From Occallatibacter riparius (GTDB taxonomy: Bacteria; Acidobacteriota; Terriglobia; Terriglobales; Acidobacteriaceae): a DNA stretch of 64,000 nucleotides. The notes below the pieces were generated by a model, which was given only the letters and a program-made list of their open reading frames with translations, searched no databases and was not told the origin of the DNA. This document shows positions 52,853 through 62,054 of this stretch, piece by piece; positions within the stretch are counted from its first letter, which is position 1, and each line of letters begins with the position of its first letter. The translations under genes were made by a program, and so were the position numbers. The stretch covers positions 3,720,001 to 3,784,000 of the forward strand of contig NZ_CP093313.1 in the NCBI RefSeq assembly GCF_025264625.1, given 5' to 3'.

Positions 52853-53763
52853 TCATTGGGCGGCCGGATTGTGAGGAGTTTCGCGTTTTGCCGTTCTTCT
52901 GCTCGGGTGCTTGGTTGTTTCCTGGACCACAGCGGCGCCCAGTCGTTTGCCTATCCGGTCGAACGCTGGAGTAGGCCCCCGCCACCGCAGTTCATCGATC
53001 GACTCAAAGACCGGAACATGGGTGCGTAAAGTAGCCAGATCGCGAAAGAGCAGGGCCGCTTCGTAATTCTCTCGGAGGTTTTCGGGCAATTGCGCGGACG
53101 CAGCAACCTGCACGTGCCACTCTCGAGCACTGCTTGGAATCTGCTCGATATGCCTGAAGCGCGAAAGCACGGAAGCTGTACTCTTCGCGCCCCATCCGGG
53201 CAGTCCCGGATAGCCATCCGCGGCATCGCCGACCAGGGCGAGATAATCCGGAATTGATTGAGGCCCAACGCCGAACTTCGCGAGAACTCGGGCTCGTCTC
53301 TGACCAGCTTTTGGCGACGGTCCAGTTGCACAACGCGCTTTCCACGACCGCAGTGGGCCAGGTCTTTGTCCGGAGTGCAAATGATCACCTGCTCCACTTG
53401 AGAATCAGCCTCCGCCTTGGCTGCTGCGGACGCGAGCGCGTCATCGGCTTCAAACTCAATCATTGGCCACACCAAAATCCCTGCGGCCGTGAGCGTCTCC
53501 TCGAGCAGTCCGAACTGACTGAGCAACTCGGGCTCGATGCCCTCGCTAGTTTTGTATCCGGGCCAGAGGTCGTTTCGGAACGACTCGATCACATGATCAG
53601 TCGCTACCCCGACGTGCGTAGCGCCGCTCTTGATCGTGCCCAGGATGGATCCAAGGACGCCGCGCACTGCGGCGACCTCGCGGCCCTCCGCATCCTTCGC
53701 ACACGGGAGCGCGTGGAAGTGCCGAAACAACTCAGAGGTCCCATCAACCAGGTGTACATGCAT
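52853..53763 (-). pseudogene. Frameshifted 5'-3' exonuclease (PolA N-domain/flap type)
   Basis: Encodes a stand-alone 5'-3' exonuclease related to the N-terminal domain of DNA polymerase I. The N-terminal half (from ATG 53763) has MHVHLVDGTSELFRHFHALP, FRNDLWPGYKTSEG and EFEADDALASAAAKA with the metal Asp residues, then ICTPDKDLAHC. At about 53290 the reading frame changes: RDEPE is followed in the -1/+1 frame by RARVLAKFGVGPQSIPDYLA, then LVGDAADGYPGLPGWGAKST (helix-hairpin-helix). Inserting one base there restores a continuous protein of about 303 aa. It may be a real mutation or a sequencing error. Frame use and codon bias remain normal on both sides. Confidence 0.88.
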
Positions 53764-53874
53764 CCAGAAAACCAGAAGCCAGCATACACCAGTCGTGAAC
53801 CTTGCTTCTGAACCTCGGGTCACCCGCTTCAGTCCTGCTGAGCGGCCGCCGTGAACTGCGCAGCCGGCAGCGCT

Positions 53875-54471
53875 TCAGCGCCGGCTGAAGTGAAAGGCTA
53901 TACCAGTACTCAGTTGAAGAATGTTCTGGTGATCGTTCTGTCCGTTATGAAAGAGCGTGACAAGATAGTCGGCCTCGACCGCGCGCCAGGAGATGCGGCT
54001 CTCTGGACGCAGTCGCAGATCCAGGCCGCCGCCCACATTGGAAGCAAACACTACAGAAGGGTTCGCTGCGGCAGTGTTTCCTTCCACCAGGCTGCCTCCA
54101 GCATGAGCGCCCCCGGCCAGCACCTGGCCGAAGGGCTCCAGGCGTCCCGTCGGAAGAACATGCCTGTAGCGCACACCCGCTGTGAATGTGGTCAGCGTCA
54201 GATCGTAATCGTGTGCGGCGATCTTGCCGGCATGGCCGGCGGTCACGTCTCCTGCGAGAGAGAAGTGGCCGCCAGGCAGCGGATAGGCGAAAGAGGCACG
54301 GCCCCCTTGTGGAGAGAAGCAGCCACACTGGTCCACGGGGGCGTTGGATCGAAGGTAGGTATATTCCAGGCTTAACTCGGGGCCCGAGCTTACGGGGCGG
54401 GCGGTAGACTGTGCTGCCGCAGTCATCGAGGTTGCGGCGATGGCCAACAGAAGTGCGAATCGTATTCTCAT
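53875..54471 (-). CDS. Outer membrane beta-barrel protein
   Basis: A 198-aa exported protein (signal ends at AAAQ) with alternating hydrophobic beta-strands: LSLEYTYLRSNAP, GGRASFAYPLPGGHFSLAGDV, LTLTTFTAGVRYRHVLP, EPFGQVLAGGAH, SNVGGGLDLRL, and an aromatic-ended ILQLSTGIAFHF. This is the eight-stranded OmpA-/OmpW-like barrel pattern. I chose the ATG at 54471 because AGGAG lies 7 nt upstream; an ATG at 54477 is too close to it. A short surface loop carries VDQCGC. Function is structural or adhesive. It lies 12 nt past the stop of the SBBP giant on the same strand. Confidence 0.78.
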   Translation of the reverse strand: MRIRFALLLAIAATSMTAAAQSTARPVSSGPELSLEYTYLRSNAPVDQCGCFSPQGGRASFAYPLPGGHFSLAGDVTAGHAGKIAAHDYDLTLTTFTAGVRYRHVLPTGRLEPFGQVLAGGAHAGGSLVEGNTAAANPSVVFASNVGGGLDLRLRPESRISWRAVEADYLVTLFHNGQNDHQNILQLSTGIAFHFSRR

Positions 54472-54483
54472 GGGCATTCTCCT

Positions 54484-57400
54484 TTAATTCACCGTCAACT
54501 GGACTGTGGTGGTATGCACGTCGGAGCCGCTACTCGCCGTGACAGTGATGATGGAGGTGACGCTGGTGCGCGGCAGGGCAAAACCTCCGCCGCAGCCGGT
54601 CACTGCGGCAGCCGCGGCCAGCGAAGCGAGAACAATCAGGCCCACCTGCATGCGGCGCGACCACTTCCCTCGCAGTCGTTTAGGAATAGCGAAGAAGAGC
54701 AGCGCCAATGCCGGTGAGCCTATCGGCCACAGCGGCTCGAGGCCGCGATACGCAGCCATCGTTGCTGCGGTTTGAATCGTCATGACAGAATCCGCGGTGC
54801 CGCTGCCCGGTGTGACCGACGCGGGAGAGAAACCCGCAGTAGCTCCAGAGGGGAGCCCGGAAGCTGACAGCGTGACTGCTTTGTTGTATGGCCCTCCCGT
54901 TGTTCCCACGGTGAGGTGAAATTGGGCTGAGCCGCCGGCCGCGATGGTGGCCGTCGACGTGGTTGCGGCGACGGTGAAGTCGCCTTGCTGCACGGCTACT
55001 CCCGTTCCCGAAAGACCCGTGCTTTGCGGCGAGTTGGCAGCGTTGTCCGTCACGAGCAACGTTCCGGGCAGCGATCCTATGGCGGTCGGTGTAAAGACCA
55101 CGCTGACGGTACAAGTCGCGCCCACGTCGAGAGAACTGCCGCACGTAGTGGTCGCCGAGTAGTTCGCGGACGCGATGGCGGCTTGCGGTCGTACCTTGCC
55201 CGATACGCTGGGCTGACTTTCCGAGAGTGACACGGTAATGCTGGTCAGCGGTGCGGTCCCCGTGTTCTTCACCGTGATCGACTGAGCGGTGCTGCTGGAT
55301 CCCTGGGTCTGACTGCCGAACGCCAGCGAGCCAGGTGTGAGTGTTACCACTGGCGCGGCAGGTGCGGTTCCGGTTCCGGTGAGGGCCACTGTGGGAGCGT
55401 CGCCGCTGGTGTTGCTGCTGACTGACAGTGTTGCGGACTGCGCGCCGGTCGTCTGCGGCGTGAATACAATCGCAAGTGCGCAGCTTGCGCCAGCGGCCAG
55501 GGAACTGCCGCAGGTGCTTGTCTGGGTGAAGGAACTCGAGCCGGTGATAGGAAATCCGGTCAACGTGAGCGTGGCATTGCCGGTATTCTTCAGCGTCACG
55601 GTCCGCGCGCTGCTCGAAGTACCTGTTGTTTGATTGCCGAAGTCCAGAGATGCCTGATTGAAAGTAGCCACCGCCGATGTCTGAATCGTGTACGTGGCGG
55701 AGGCGACCGCGCTCGTCGTGTAGCCGCTGCCTGCCGCAATAGCCTTTATGGTTTCTGTAGCAGATACGGCGACCGGGCTCGTGTAGTTGGCGGAACTCGT
55801 CGTAGGAGCGGAGCCGTCAATGCTGTAGTAGATAGTTGCGCCTGTCGTCGAACTGCTGATCGTTACGCTCTGTGCGGTCGAGTAAGTGCCGCCTGCCGGG
55901 GAGAAGGTTGGTGCGGCAGCTTGAGCCAAGTTGATCGTCTGCGTAAGCGAAGCACTGCTCGACGAGAATCCTGAATCGCCCTGATACGCGGCTTTCACGG
56001 TGTGCGTGCCTGCCGTCAGTGTCGACGTGTTGTAAGAGGCAGCGCCCCCATTCAGCGCTATGGTATCTACATCGGTGCCGTCAACGCTGAATACCACGTT
56101 GCCCGTTGGTGTCGTGCTTCCTGAGGACGCGTCAACTGTAGCGTCGAAGATCACCTTCTGGCCAACCGTGGCCGGATTTGCGCTGGAGGTGAGTGTCGTC
56201 GTGGTCGCAACGGCGGCCGGATTGGTGTCGAAGGCGGCGACGAATCCGGTGGTGGCGAATTCGCTACCTGTCTTGTTGGTGGTCTGGAAGGCTCTGCTGG
56301 TTGCCGGGAAATCCCTGGCGACGGTGCCGCCTGCGACAAATGCGTGGCCTGCCGCATCGATGGCAATGGCGTCTCCGAACGTGCCTTTCGTGGCGCCGCC
56401 CAGGCAGGTAGAGTAGGCCAGCGCGGTGCCGGCTGCATTGATGCGGGTGATAAAGGCCGATCCGAGAGTGGCAGCGGTGGATTGGAATGCGTCTGCAGTT
56501 ACAGGGAAGCCTGGCAGCGTGTCGCCGGTGACGTACGCTTCACCGGCGCTGCTGACTCGAAGGCTGCGGACGCCGTCGTTGAATTGCGTCGAGGGCGGTC
56601 CAAGGAACGTGGAGTAAACAAGAGCCGAGCCTGCGGCGTTGAGATGGGTGACAAATCCCGCGCCGCTGTGGCCGGCGCCCTGAAACGCGCCCGCGGTCAC
56701 GGGAAAGTCGCTGGACTCTGAGTGGCCGCCAACATAGACGGTGCTGGCACTGTCAACCGCGATTGTCTTGACAATGTCTTTCGTGCTTCCACCTAAGTAG
56801 GTGGAGTAGACCAGGGCGGATCCGGATGGGTTCAATTTCGAAACGAAGCTGATGGCGTTGGGTGCAACGTTGGTCTGTTGGAATGCGCCGGGCGTCACCG
56901 GAAAATTCTGGGATGATGTCACACCGCCTACGTAGGCGTTACCGGCGGCGTCCAGGGCGATGGCGTTTCCCGAGTCGTAATTCGCGCCGCCCAGGTAGGT
57001 GGAGTAGACCAGCGCTGTGGCCTTGGCATTGAGCTTGCTGACAAAGGCGGAGCGGAAGCCGGGGATCGTGGTTGCAAACGCGCCCGGCGTCACGGGAAAG
57101 TCATGCGCCGTGGTTGTTCCGATAACGTACACATTGCCGGAACTATCCAGGGCAATTCCGCTTCCCTGTTCTCCCCCGAAGCTGCCGCCCAGGAAGGTGG
57201 AGAACACCAGCGCCGAGCCGGTAGTGTTGAGTTCGGCAATGAACGCGGTGCCTCCCGACGTTAAGCGCGCGGCCTGAAATGCACCGGTTGTAGTGGGGAA
57301 ATCGGAAGAGTTGGTGAGGCCGGTGACGTATGCATTGCCCGCGGAGTTCACCACAATCGCATTCGCGTTGTCATTATCGTCCGATCCGCCAAGGTAAGTG

Positions 57401-58401
57401 GAGTAAACGAGCGCTGTGCCGGTGGCGTTGAGCTTGGTGATGAAAGCCTGGGTGCGGTTTGCGGACTTCTGGGCGGTCTGATAGCTCCCCGATGTCACCG
57501 GGAAATCGGCGGAGGATGTGGTGCCGGTAATGTAAGTATTGCCGGAAGCATCGACCGCGATGCCCAAAGCCTCTTCCCCGGTGCTACCGCCCAGGTAAGT
57601 GGAGTAGACGAGAGTGGGGTCGATCACCAGCGGAAGGTCACAATCGTAGTCACCCAGCGCAAAGCCAACCGAGTTTTGCGCCAGGAGCCTGAAGCGCCCC
57701 GAAACCCGCCGACGCTTGCCTTCCTCTTCCTGGTAGACAGTCGGCGCGTGAAAGACGATCTTGCCGTTCCGTGCCCACACCGTCAGATCGCCGTTGGCAG
57801 CGAGTTGAAGCCTGCTGGCTCCTGCGAACTGCAGGCGAATCGCTTCAGGGTTGGCCTTTGGCGCAACCACAAAGTCGTACTCGAGCTGCTGCTGATTGCC
57901 GTAGTAAACGAGATCGACACCCGGATAAACTCCTGCGAACTCCACTTTCGCAAAGGTAGGGACCCCCGACTGCCAGCGAGAGGGATCGTTGCCGCGGAAG
58001 TAGTTCACCGTACCCGCAAGCGGTTCGACTCCATGCGGCTCAGCCAAACCATTCGCTCCCAGCAACTGCATCCGGAGCACGTCCGTTTTGGCAGGGGAGG
58101 GAAGATGGCTGCCCGCAACTTTACGGGTATCGCTAGAATCAGGCGTGCGAAGCGCCAGGACTGCTTCCTGTGAGGTCAGAAATACTCCGTACCCGCTGCC
58201 CCGGGCCAGGAACCGGACCCGCGGATCCGTCTGGCCGCGATTGACCTCAAACGCGAGGGGCAAATGGCCGTAGCTGCTCGCAACACTGCTCCGCTGCGCA
58301 GCGGTTTCAGGCAGGTTCTGCGCCGAACTCGCCATGACGCCAAGCCCGACAAACATAAGCATGGATACGGCTGTCGAACGACCTAGAGATATCGAGAACA
58401 T
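54484..58401 (-). CDS. Giant SBBP-repeat surface protein with Ig domains and C-terminal membrane hairpin
   Basis: A 1,305-aa exported protein. Signal peptide ends at ASSAQ; then a DUF7948-like domain (LPLAFEVNRGQTDPRVRFLA), seven SBBP repeats with VYSTYLGGS... AGNAYV.G.T.S.DFPVT..AFQ (a probable beta-propeller), an Ig-like domain (NPATVGQKVIFDATVDASSG), a CHB_HEX_C-like segment (SVTISSSTTGATIYYSIDGS), two choice-of-anchor D (HYDIN-like) domains (ASLDFGNQTTGTS; GSLAFGSQTQGSS), then an Ig domain whose last strand is cut off by two transmembrane helices (SPALALLFFAIPKRLRGK and IVLASLAAAAAVTGCGGG). ATG 58401 is preceded by GAGGAG. It probably makes a membrane-anchored cell-surface propeller. Confidence 0.88.
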   Translation of the reverse strand: MFSISLGRSTAVSMLMFVGLGVMASSAQNLPETAAQRSSVASSYGHLPLAFEVNRGQTDPRVRFLARGSGYGVFLTSQEAVLALRTPDSSDTRKVAGSHLPSPAKTDVLRMQLLGANGLAEPHGVEPLAGTVNYFRGNDPSRWQSGVPTFAKVEFAGVYPGVDLVYYGNQQQLEYDFVVAPKANPEAIRLQFAGASRLQLAANGDLTVWARNGKIVFHAPTVYQEEEGKRRRVSGRFRLLAQNSVGFALGDYDCDLPLVIDPTLVYSTYLGGSTGEEALGIAVDASGNTYITGTTSSADFPVTSGSYQTAQKSANRTQAFITKLNATGTALVYSTYLGGSDDNDNANAIVVNSAGNAYVTGLTNSSDFPTTTGAFQAARLTSGGTAFIAELNTTGSALVFSTFLGGSFGGEQGSGIALDSSGNVYVIGTTTAHDFPVTPGAFATTIPGFRSAFVSKLNAKATALVYSTYLGGANYDSGNAIALDAAGNAYVGGVTSSQNFPVTPGAFQQTNVAPNAISFVSKLNPSGSALVYSTYLGGSTKDIVKTIAVDSASTVYVGGHSESSDFPVTAGAFQGAGHSGAGFVTHLNAAGSALVYSTFLGPPSTQFNDGVRSLRVSSAGEAYVTGDTLPGFPVTADAFQSTAATLGSAFITRINAAGTALAYSTCLGGATKGTFGDAIAIDAAGHAFVAGGTVARDFPATSRAFQTTNKTGSEFATTGFVAAFDTNPAAVATTTTLTSSANPATVGQKVIFDATVDASSGSTTPTGNVVFSVDGTDVDTIALNGGAASYNTSTLTAGTHTVKAAYQGDSGFSSSSASLTQTINLAQAAAPTFSPAGGTYSTAQSVTISSSTTGATIYYSIDGSAPTTSSANYTSPVAVSATETIKAIAAGSGYTTSAVASATYTIQTSAVATFNQASLDFGNQTTGTSSSARTVTLKNTGNATLTLTGFPITGSSSFTQTSTCGSSLAAGASCALAIVFTPQTTGAQSATLSVSSNTSGDAPTVALTGTGTAPAAPVVTLTPGSLAFGSQTQGSSSTAQSITVKNTGTAPLTSITVSLSESQPSVSGKVRPQAAIASANYSATTTCGSSLDVGATCTVSVVFTPTAIGSLPGTLLVTDNAANSPQSTGLSGTGVAVQQGDFTVAATTSTATIAAGGSAQFHLTVGTTGGPYNKAVTLSASGLPSGATAGFSPASVTPGSGTADSVMTIQTAATMAAYRGLEPLWPIGSPALALLFFAIPKRLRGKWSRRMQVGLIVLASLAAAAAVTGCGGGFALPRTSVTSIITVTASSGSDVHTTTVQLTVN

Positions 58402-58492
58402 GGGACTCTCCTCGTTGCAAGCGTGAATGAGTTGGCGCGCCTCCACCGTCCGGCGGAAAACTGCCGTTAACTACTCAAATCGACAACTCTCT

Positions 58493-58813
58493 TTAGCTCA
58501 AGTGGAGTGAGGGCTTGCAGACCCAGCACTCCGCCGAAATTGAAAACGTGCAGTGCACATCACTTCGTTCCGCGCTCGAGCGGGCGGCAACCGGATCGAG
58601 CGCCATCAATGCCAGGGCCTCGCTCAGGCGCAGCATCTCCGTCGACCCACAGGTCGAGCACCGGGAGGGCCTCTCCTCATGCTTCTCCGGTGCCCCGCGG
58701 ATGCTTGCCCCGCCTTCGTTGCATGGCTTCGCTCCCCCACCCGCCGGAGGAATGCCGAAGACGGACAGCTCGCGGCGCTCAATAAGAACCTCGATCCTTC
58801 GCCTTCTCTTCAA
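58493..58813 (-). CDS. Small CxxC protein of a conserved acidobacterial type
   Basis: A 106-aa frame starting at TTG 58813, with GGAGGT just upstream. The product opens LKRRRRIEVLIERRELSVF and has a metal-binding-like RCSTCGSTEML followed by SEALALMALDP. I have seen similar short proteins (E-x-E strand, then CxxC, then ML and a helical end) in Acidobacteria, of unknown function. The longer in-frame ATG at 58984 gives a low-complexity N-terminus, so I prefer the TTG. It lies 91 nt upstream of the SBBP gene on the same strand and may share its transcript. Confidence 0.5.
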   Translation of the reverse strand: MKRRRRIEVLIERRELSVFGIPPAGGGAKPCNEGGASIRGAPEKHEERPSRCSTCGSTEMLRLSEALALMALDPVAARSSAERSDVHCTFSISAECWVCKPSLHLS

Positions 58814-59032
58814 GGCACCTCCGCTCGGGTTCCTGGTCCGCCGGCAAGCCGTTGTCGCAATCCCAAGGGCTTGGTACCCTAGGGCAGCTAACCTGTATCT
58901 CGAACCCCCGGGGCCCGAATCTCTTCCGATCTGTGCGAAGTTCTCGCAAATCCCTGGCCGCGATGTCCTTAATCCGGCTCTCAACGGTTCTCAATTTTCC
59001 TCACCTTGCACAACGCGTTGAGGGAATTAGGC

Positions 59033-61147
59033 TTGATCCGATTCGAAGGATTTGAAATACGCCCGGCAGCGCGTTCCCTCACGTGGAACGGGCAGGCGAT
59101 CGTCTTGCGCTCGAAGACCTTCGACCTGCTCCTCTACCTCGCGCAACATCCTCATCAGGTCGTCACCAAAGACGAGCTGATGGCCGCCCTGTGGCCGGAT
59201 TCGTTCGTCGAGGAGAGCAATCTCACGCAGCAGATTTTCCTCTTGCGGAAAGCCCTGTCGGAAAGCGGCCAGGCGGAGCGGATCGTTGTGACGGTGCCTG
59301 GGAAGGGATATCAGTTCGCGGCCGCAGTGGAATCACCTCCGGTGTCATCCCAGCAGCTCCGCTCCGGCGAGTTGAGGATGAACGCGGTACAGTCCGTCAC
59401 CCGGATGGTGATTGAGGCCGAGGAGGAAGAAGACCCACCTCCGCCGCAGGTGCGTTCGGAAGCTCGGGTGTCTCGGCACTGGCGTTTGGTTGCGGTAGCG
59501 ACCGGGGTAGCCGTTATCGCCACCGGCCCATTCCTCGCCTGGAACAGATTGCATTCCACTCCGCCGCCGCACATTGCCGCTTACACGAAGATCACGCAGG
59601 ATGGCCGCCCCAAATCCATTGGTGGAACTGACGAAAGCCGAATTTACTTCGAGTGGGAAGACACGGGAGCCATCGCCCAGATTTCAGTCTCCGGCGGCGC
59701 GACTGCTCCCATCCAGGTTCCGCTCGAACATCCTCGCATTGGAGAAGCGTCGCCGGATGGATCCACCCTGCTGTTTACCTCCGAGGGCAAAGGAAAGGGC
59801 CCCGCCGATTCGCTCTGGGTAGTTCCCGTGCTTGGAGGCTCTCCCCGCCGCCTTGTAAACGCGGTCTCATCCACGTGGTCGCCTGACGGAGAGAAGGTCG
59901 TATACGGCACCGCCAACGGAGACATTGGTATTGTGCGGCGCGATGGAACAGACGCGCACCGCATTGCCTCGGTGGGCGGTTACCTGAAGTCGCTGGCATG
60001 GTCGCCCGACGGCAGCGTGATCCGATTTTCCAGGGACGGGTTGCTGTGGGAGATTTCCGCCGATGGGAAAAACCTGCATCAGCTTTTGCCGGGTTGGGGC
60101 AAATCGCCTACTCAGTGGAGCGGCAAGTGGGCTCCTAACGGACTGTTCTACTTCGTCGCCGATGACCAGATTTGGCTCTCCGATGAGCGGCGAGAGGTAG
60201 GTCGCACTGCCGCGATCCTACCCATTCAGATGACGTTCGGGCCAACGGTCTGGGACCGGCCGATGCCTACCCAGGATGGCAAGAAGATCTATGCCTCGGG
60301 TCGCAGCAAGCGCGGTGAACTTGTCCGTTTCGACGCGAAATCCCGGCAGTTCCAGCCCCTCTTGGCAGGAATGTCGGTAGAGTTCGTCACCTATTCGAAC
60401 GATGGCAAATCGGTGGCCTATGTTTCCTACCCCGAGGGCGTTCTTTGGCGCGCCAATCAAGACGGCAGCAACCCTATCCAATTAACTCAACCTCCCGAGT
60501 ATCCGAAGTCCATACGCTGGTCGCCCGACGGATCGCAGATTGCCTTAGTCGATCGCACCCCGAAGGGCGTAAACGCCATTTATCTCGTGCCCTCCGACGG
60601 AAGTGGAGAGTCGCGGCGCTTGTTGCCGTCAGATCTAAACGCGGAAACGGACCCAAGCTGGTCGCCAGATGGCCGCAAGATTGTCTTCTCCACCTCGCCG
60701 AATGTGGGCGCAAGTGCGAAGTCCAGTGTGTGCATCCTCGACATCGCGTCAGGTAAGGTCGACGTCATGCCCGATTCCGATGGCCTCGTGGTGCCTCACT
60801 GGTCGCCTGACGGCCGGGTCATCGCCGCGATGACTCTCGACACCATGGGTATGAAGCTGTTCAACATCGCCAGCGGACAATGGGCACCCTTGAACACCGG
60901 CGCAGTTGCTTTCCCGGAATGGTCGCACGACGGCAAGTCAATTTACTACGTAAAGTGGGGAGACAGCCCGGCACTCCTTCGCATTCACATCGCCGATGGC
61001 AGGCAGGAGACAGTAGCCGATTTGAAGGGCGTCCAATATACCGGCGTTTACACCCTATGGATGGGCCTCGACCCAGCGGATGCGCCGATGATGCTGCGTG
61101 ACGCGGGCACTGACGACATCTATTCTCTGGCCCTGCAGTCGCAATGA
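59033..61147 (+). CDS. Winged-helix DNA-binding protein with WD40/TolB-like propeller
   Basis: A 704-aa membrane-anchored regulator. The N-terminal winged helix of the Trans_reg_C (OmpR/CadC) type reads IRFEGFEIRPAARSLTWNG, SKTFDLLLYLAQHPHQVV and SNLTQQIFLLRKALSESG ending GKGYQF. A transmembrane helix (about 140-165: HWRLVAVATGVAVIATGPFL) follows. The periplasmic part holds about nine TolB/PD40-type blades with the W-SPDG repeat (e.g. YLKSLAWSPDGSVIRFS). Common in Acidobacteria as CadC-like sensors. I chose the TTG at 59033, since AGGGA is 6 nt upstream; a TTG at 59006 would add 9 residues without a Shine-Dalgarno site. Divergent from the SBBP locus. Confidence 0.82.
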   Translation: MIRFEGFEIRPAARSLTWNGQAIVLRSKTFDLLLYLAQHPHQVVTKDELMAALWPDSFVEESNLTQQIFLLRKALSESGQAERIVVTVPGKGYQFAAAVESPPVSSQQLRSGELRMNAVQSVTRMVIEAEEEEDPPPPQVRSEARVSRHWRLVAVATGVAVIATGPFLAWNRLHSTPPPHIAAYTKITQDGRPKSIGGTDESRIYFEWEDTGAIAQISVSGGATAPIQVPLEHPRIGEASPDGSTLLFTSEGKGKGPADSLWVVPVLGGSPRRLVNAVSSTWSPDGEKVVYGTANGDIGIVRRDGTDAHRIASVGGYLKSLAWSPDGSVIRFSRDGLLWEISADGKNLHQLLPGWGKSPTQWSGKWAPNGLFYFVADDQIWLSDERREVGRTAAILPIQMTFGPTVWDRPMPTQDGKKIYASGRSKRGELVRFDAKSRQFQPLLAGMSVEFVTYSNDGKSVAYVSYPEGVLWRANQDGSNPIQLTQPPEYPKSIRWSPDGSQIALVDRTPKGVNAIYLVPSDGSGESRRLLPSDLNAETDPSWSPDGRKIVFSTSPNVGASAKSSVCILDIASGKVDVMPDSDGLVVPHWSPDGRVIAAMTLDTMGMKLFNIASGQWAPLNTGAVAFPEWSHDGKSIYYVKWGDSPALLRIHIADGRQETVADLKGVQYTGVYTLWMGLDPADAPMMLRDAGTDDIYSLALQSQ

Positions 61148-61604
61148 AGCCGTGGGGTACCGAAAGGCAATACGATCCCAACTCAGTCCTCATCTGGAGC
61201 AGCCACGCTCTAACTCCCCACACCTATTCAGAGGCGGAGAATTAGGAGTGTTTGCTGTCCGAGCGTGAAATCACTAGCAAGCGATTACTCAGCGATTTAC
61301 TTCTCTCACTCGAGAGTGAAATCCTAAGATATTTCGATTGACAACAATGATGTAAGTGTTACCCTCTCTTTGTTCCTCGAGATACCTAACAACATAAACC
61401 CTGTGAGGAGACCTGATCCTTGCGCACTGGTGCGTCACGCAGATGCGAGATTAGGTGTCTCTTGAAGAGTGACTCTTTCCCCTTTCTTTCCTTCTTCAGA
61501 TTGCGTCTAACGATCGCAGCAGGCAACACCCTTCCGGCCTCGACACCGCGCTGAGCAGGGTCAAGCTGCCCATTGCGTCGGGCTGTCCATGAAAAGGAGA
61601 GGTC
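61148..61604. other. Gene-free spacer with a 12-bp direct repeat
   Basis: About 457 bp. GAGCGTGAAATC at 61261-61272 and GAGAGTGAAATC at 61312-61323 are 11/12 identical, 51 bp apart. A TTGACA at 61339-61344 is a possible -35. Nothing coding was recognised. Confidence 0.45.
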
Positions 61605-62024
61605 ATGCAACAAAGTGCATCTTGCGGAAAGTGGACCTATCGCAGTCTGCTGAACGATCCCGACGGGTCCCTCGAATTCAGCAAACTCGAGTTCGGCGAA
61701 GGGACGCTTCAGATTGATACTGCCGGATCTGCAGGACTGACCGGCACAATTGGCGGCACCGGGTGGGCGCTGTCTCTCTGGGGGTGCGCAGGCAACGGTT
61801 CCCCAGCGCAGGTTCGATTCCAAGGCAAGGGAGAAGTGAATGGCGAGCCCTGGGTCTACGACTACATCGGCTGGCTCGTGCCCGTCTGGCCCAACAGCAC
61901 CAGCAAACAACAGCGGACGGCGATCGTCGGCTCCGTGGTGAGGACGACACCTCACACGAACGGTTCGGGAGGAATTTCGCCGGCGGGTGTAGTCGCCTCC
62001 TTCTACGCGATGCGTGCGAGCTGA
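61605..62024 (+). CDS. Unrecognised 139-aa protein
   Basis: A 139-aa soluble protein without a signal peptide, starting at ATG 61605 behind a strong AGGAGAGG. It reads as a small beta-rich domain: CGKWTYRSLLNDPDGSLEFS, LQIDTAGSAGLTGTIGGTGW, SLWGCAGNGSPAQVRFQGKG and NGEPWVYDYIGWLVPVWPNS. I do not recognise a family. It lies directly upstream of a broken DJ-1/PfpI gene and a multicopper oxidase, with a 30-nt gap to the former, so an operon is likely. No function can be assigned. Confidence 0.7.
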   Translation: MQQSASCGKWTYRSLLNDPDGSLEFSKLEFGEGTLQIDTAGSAGLTGTIGGTGWALSLWGCAGNGSPAQVRFQGKGEVNGEPWVYDYIGWLVPVWPNSTSKQQRTAIVGSVVRTTPHTNGSGGISPAGVVASFYAMRAS

Positions 62025-62054
62025 GACGAGACAACAAGTTGGAGAGACCGGGCG

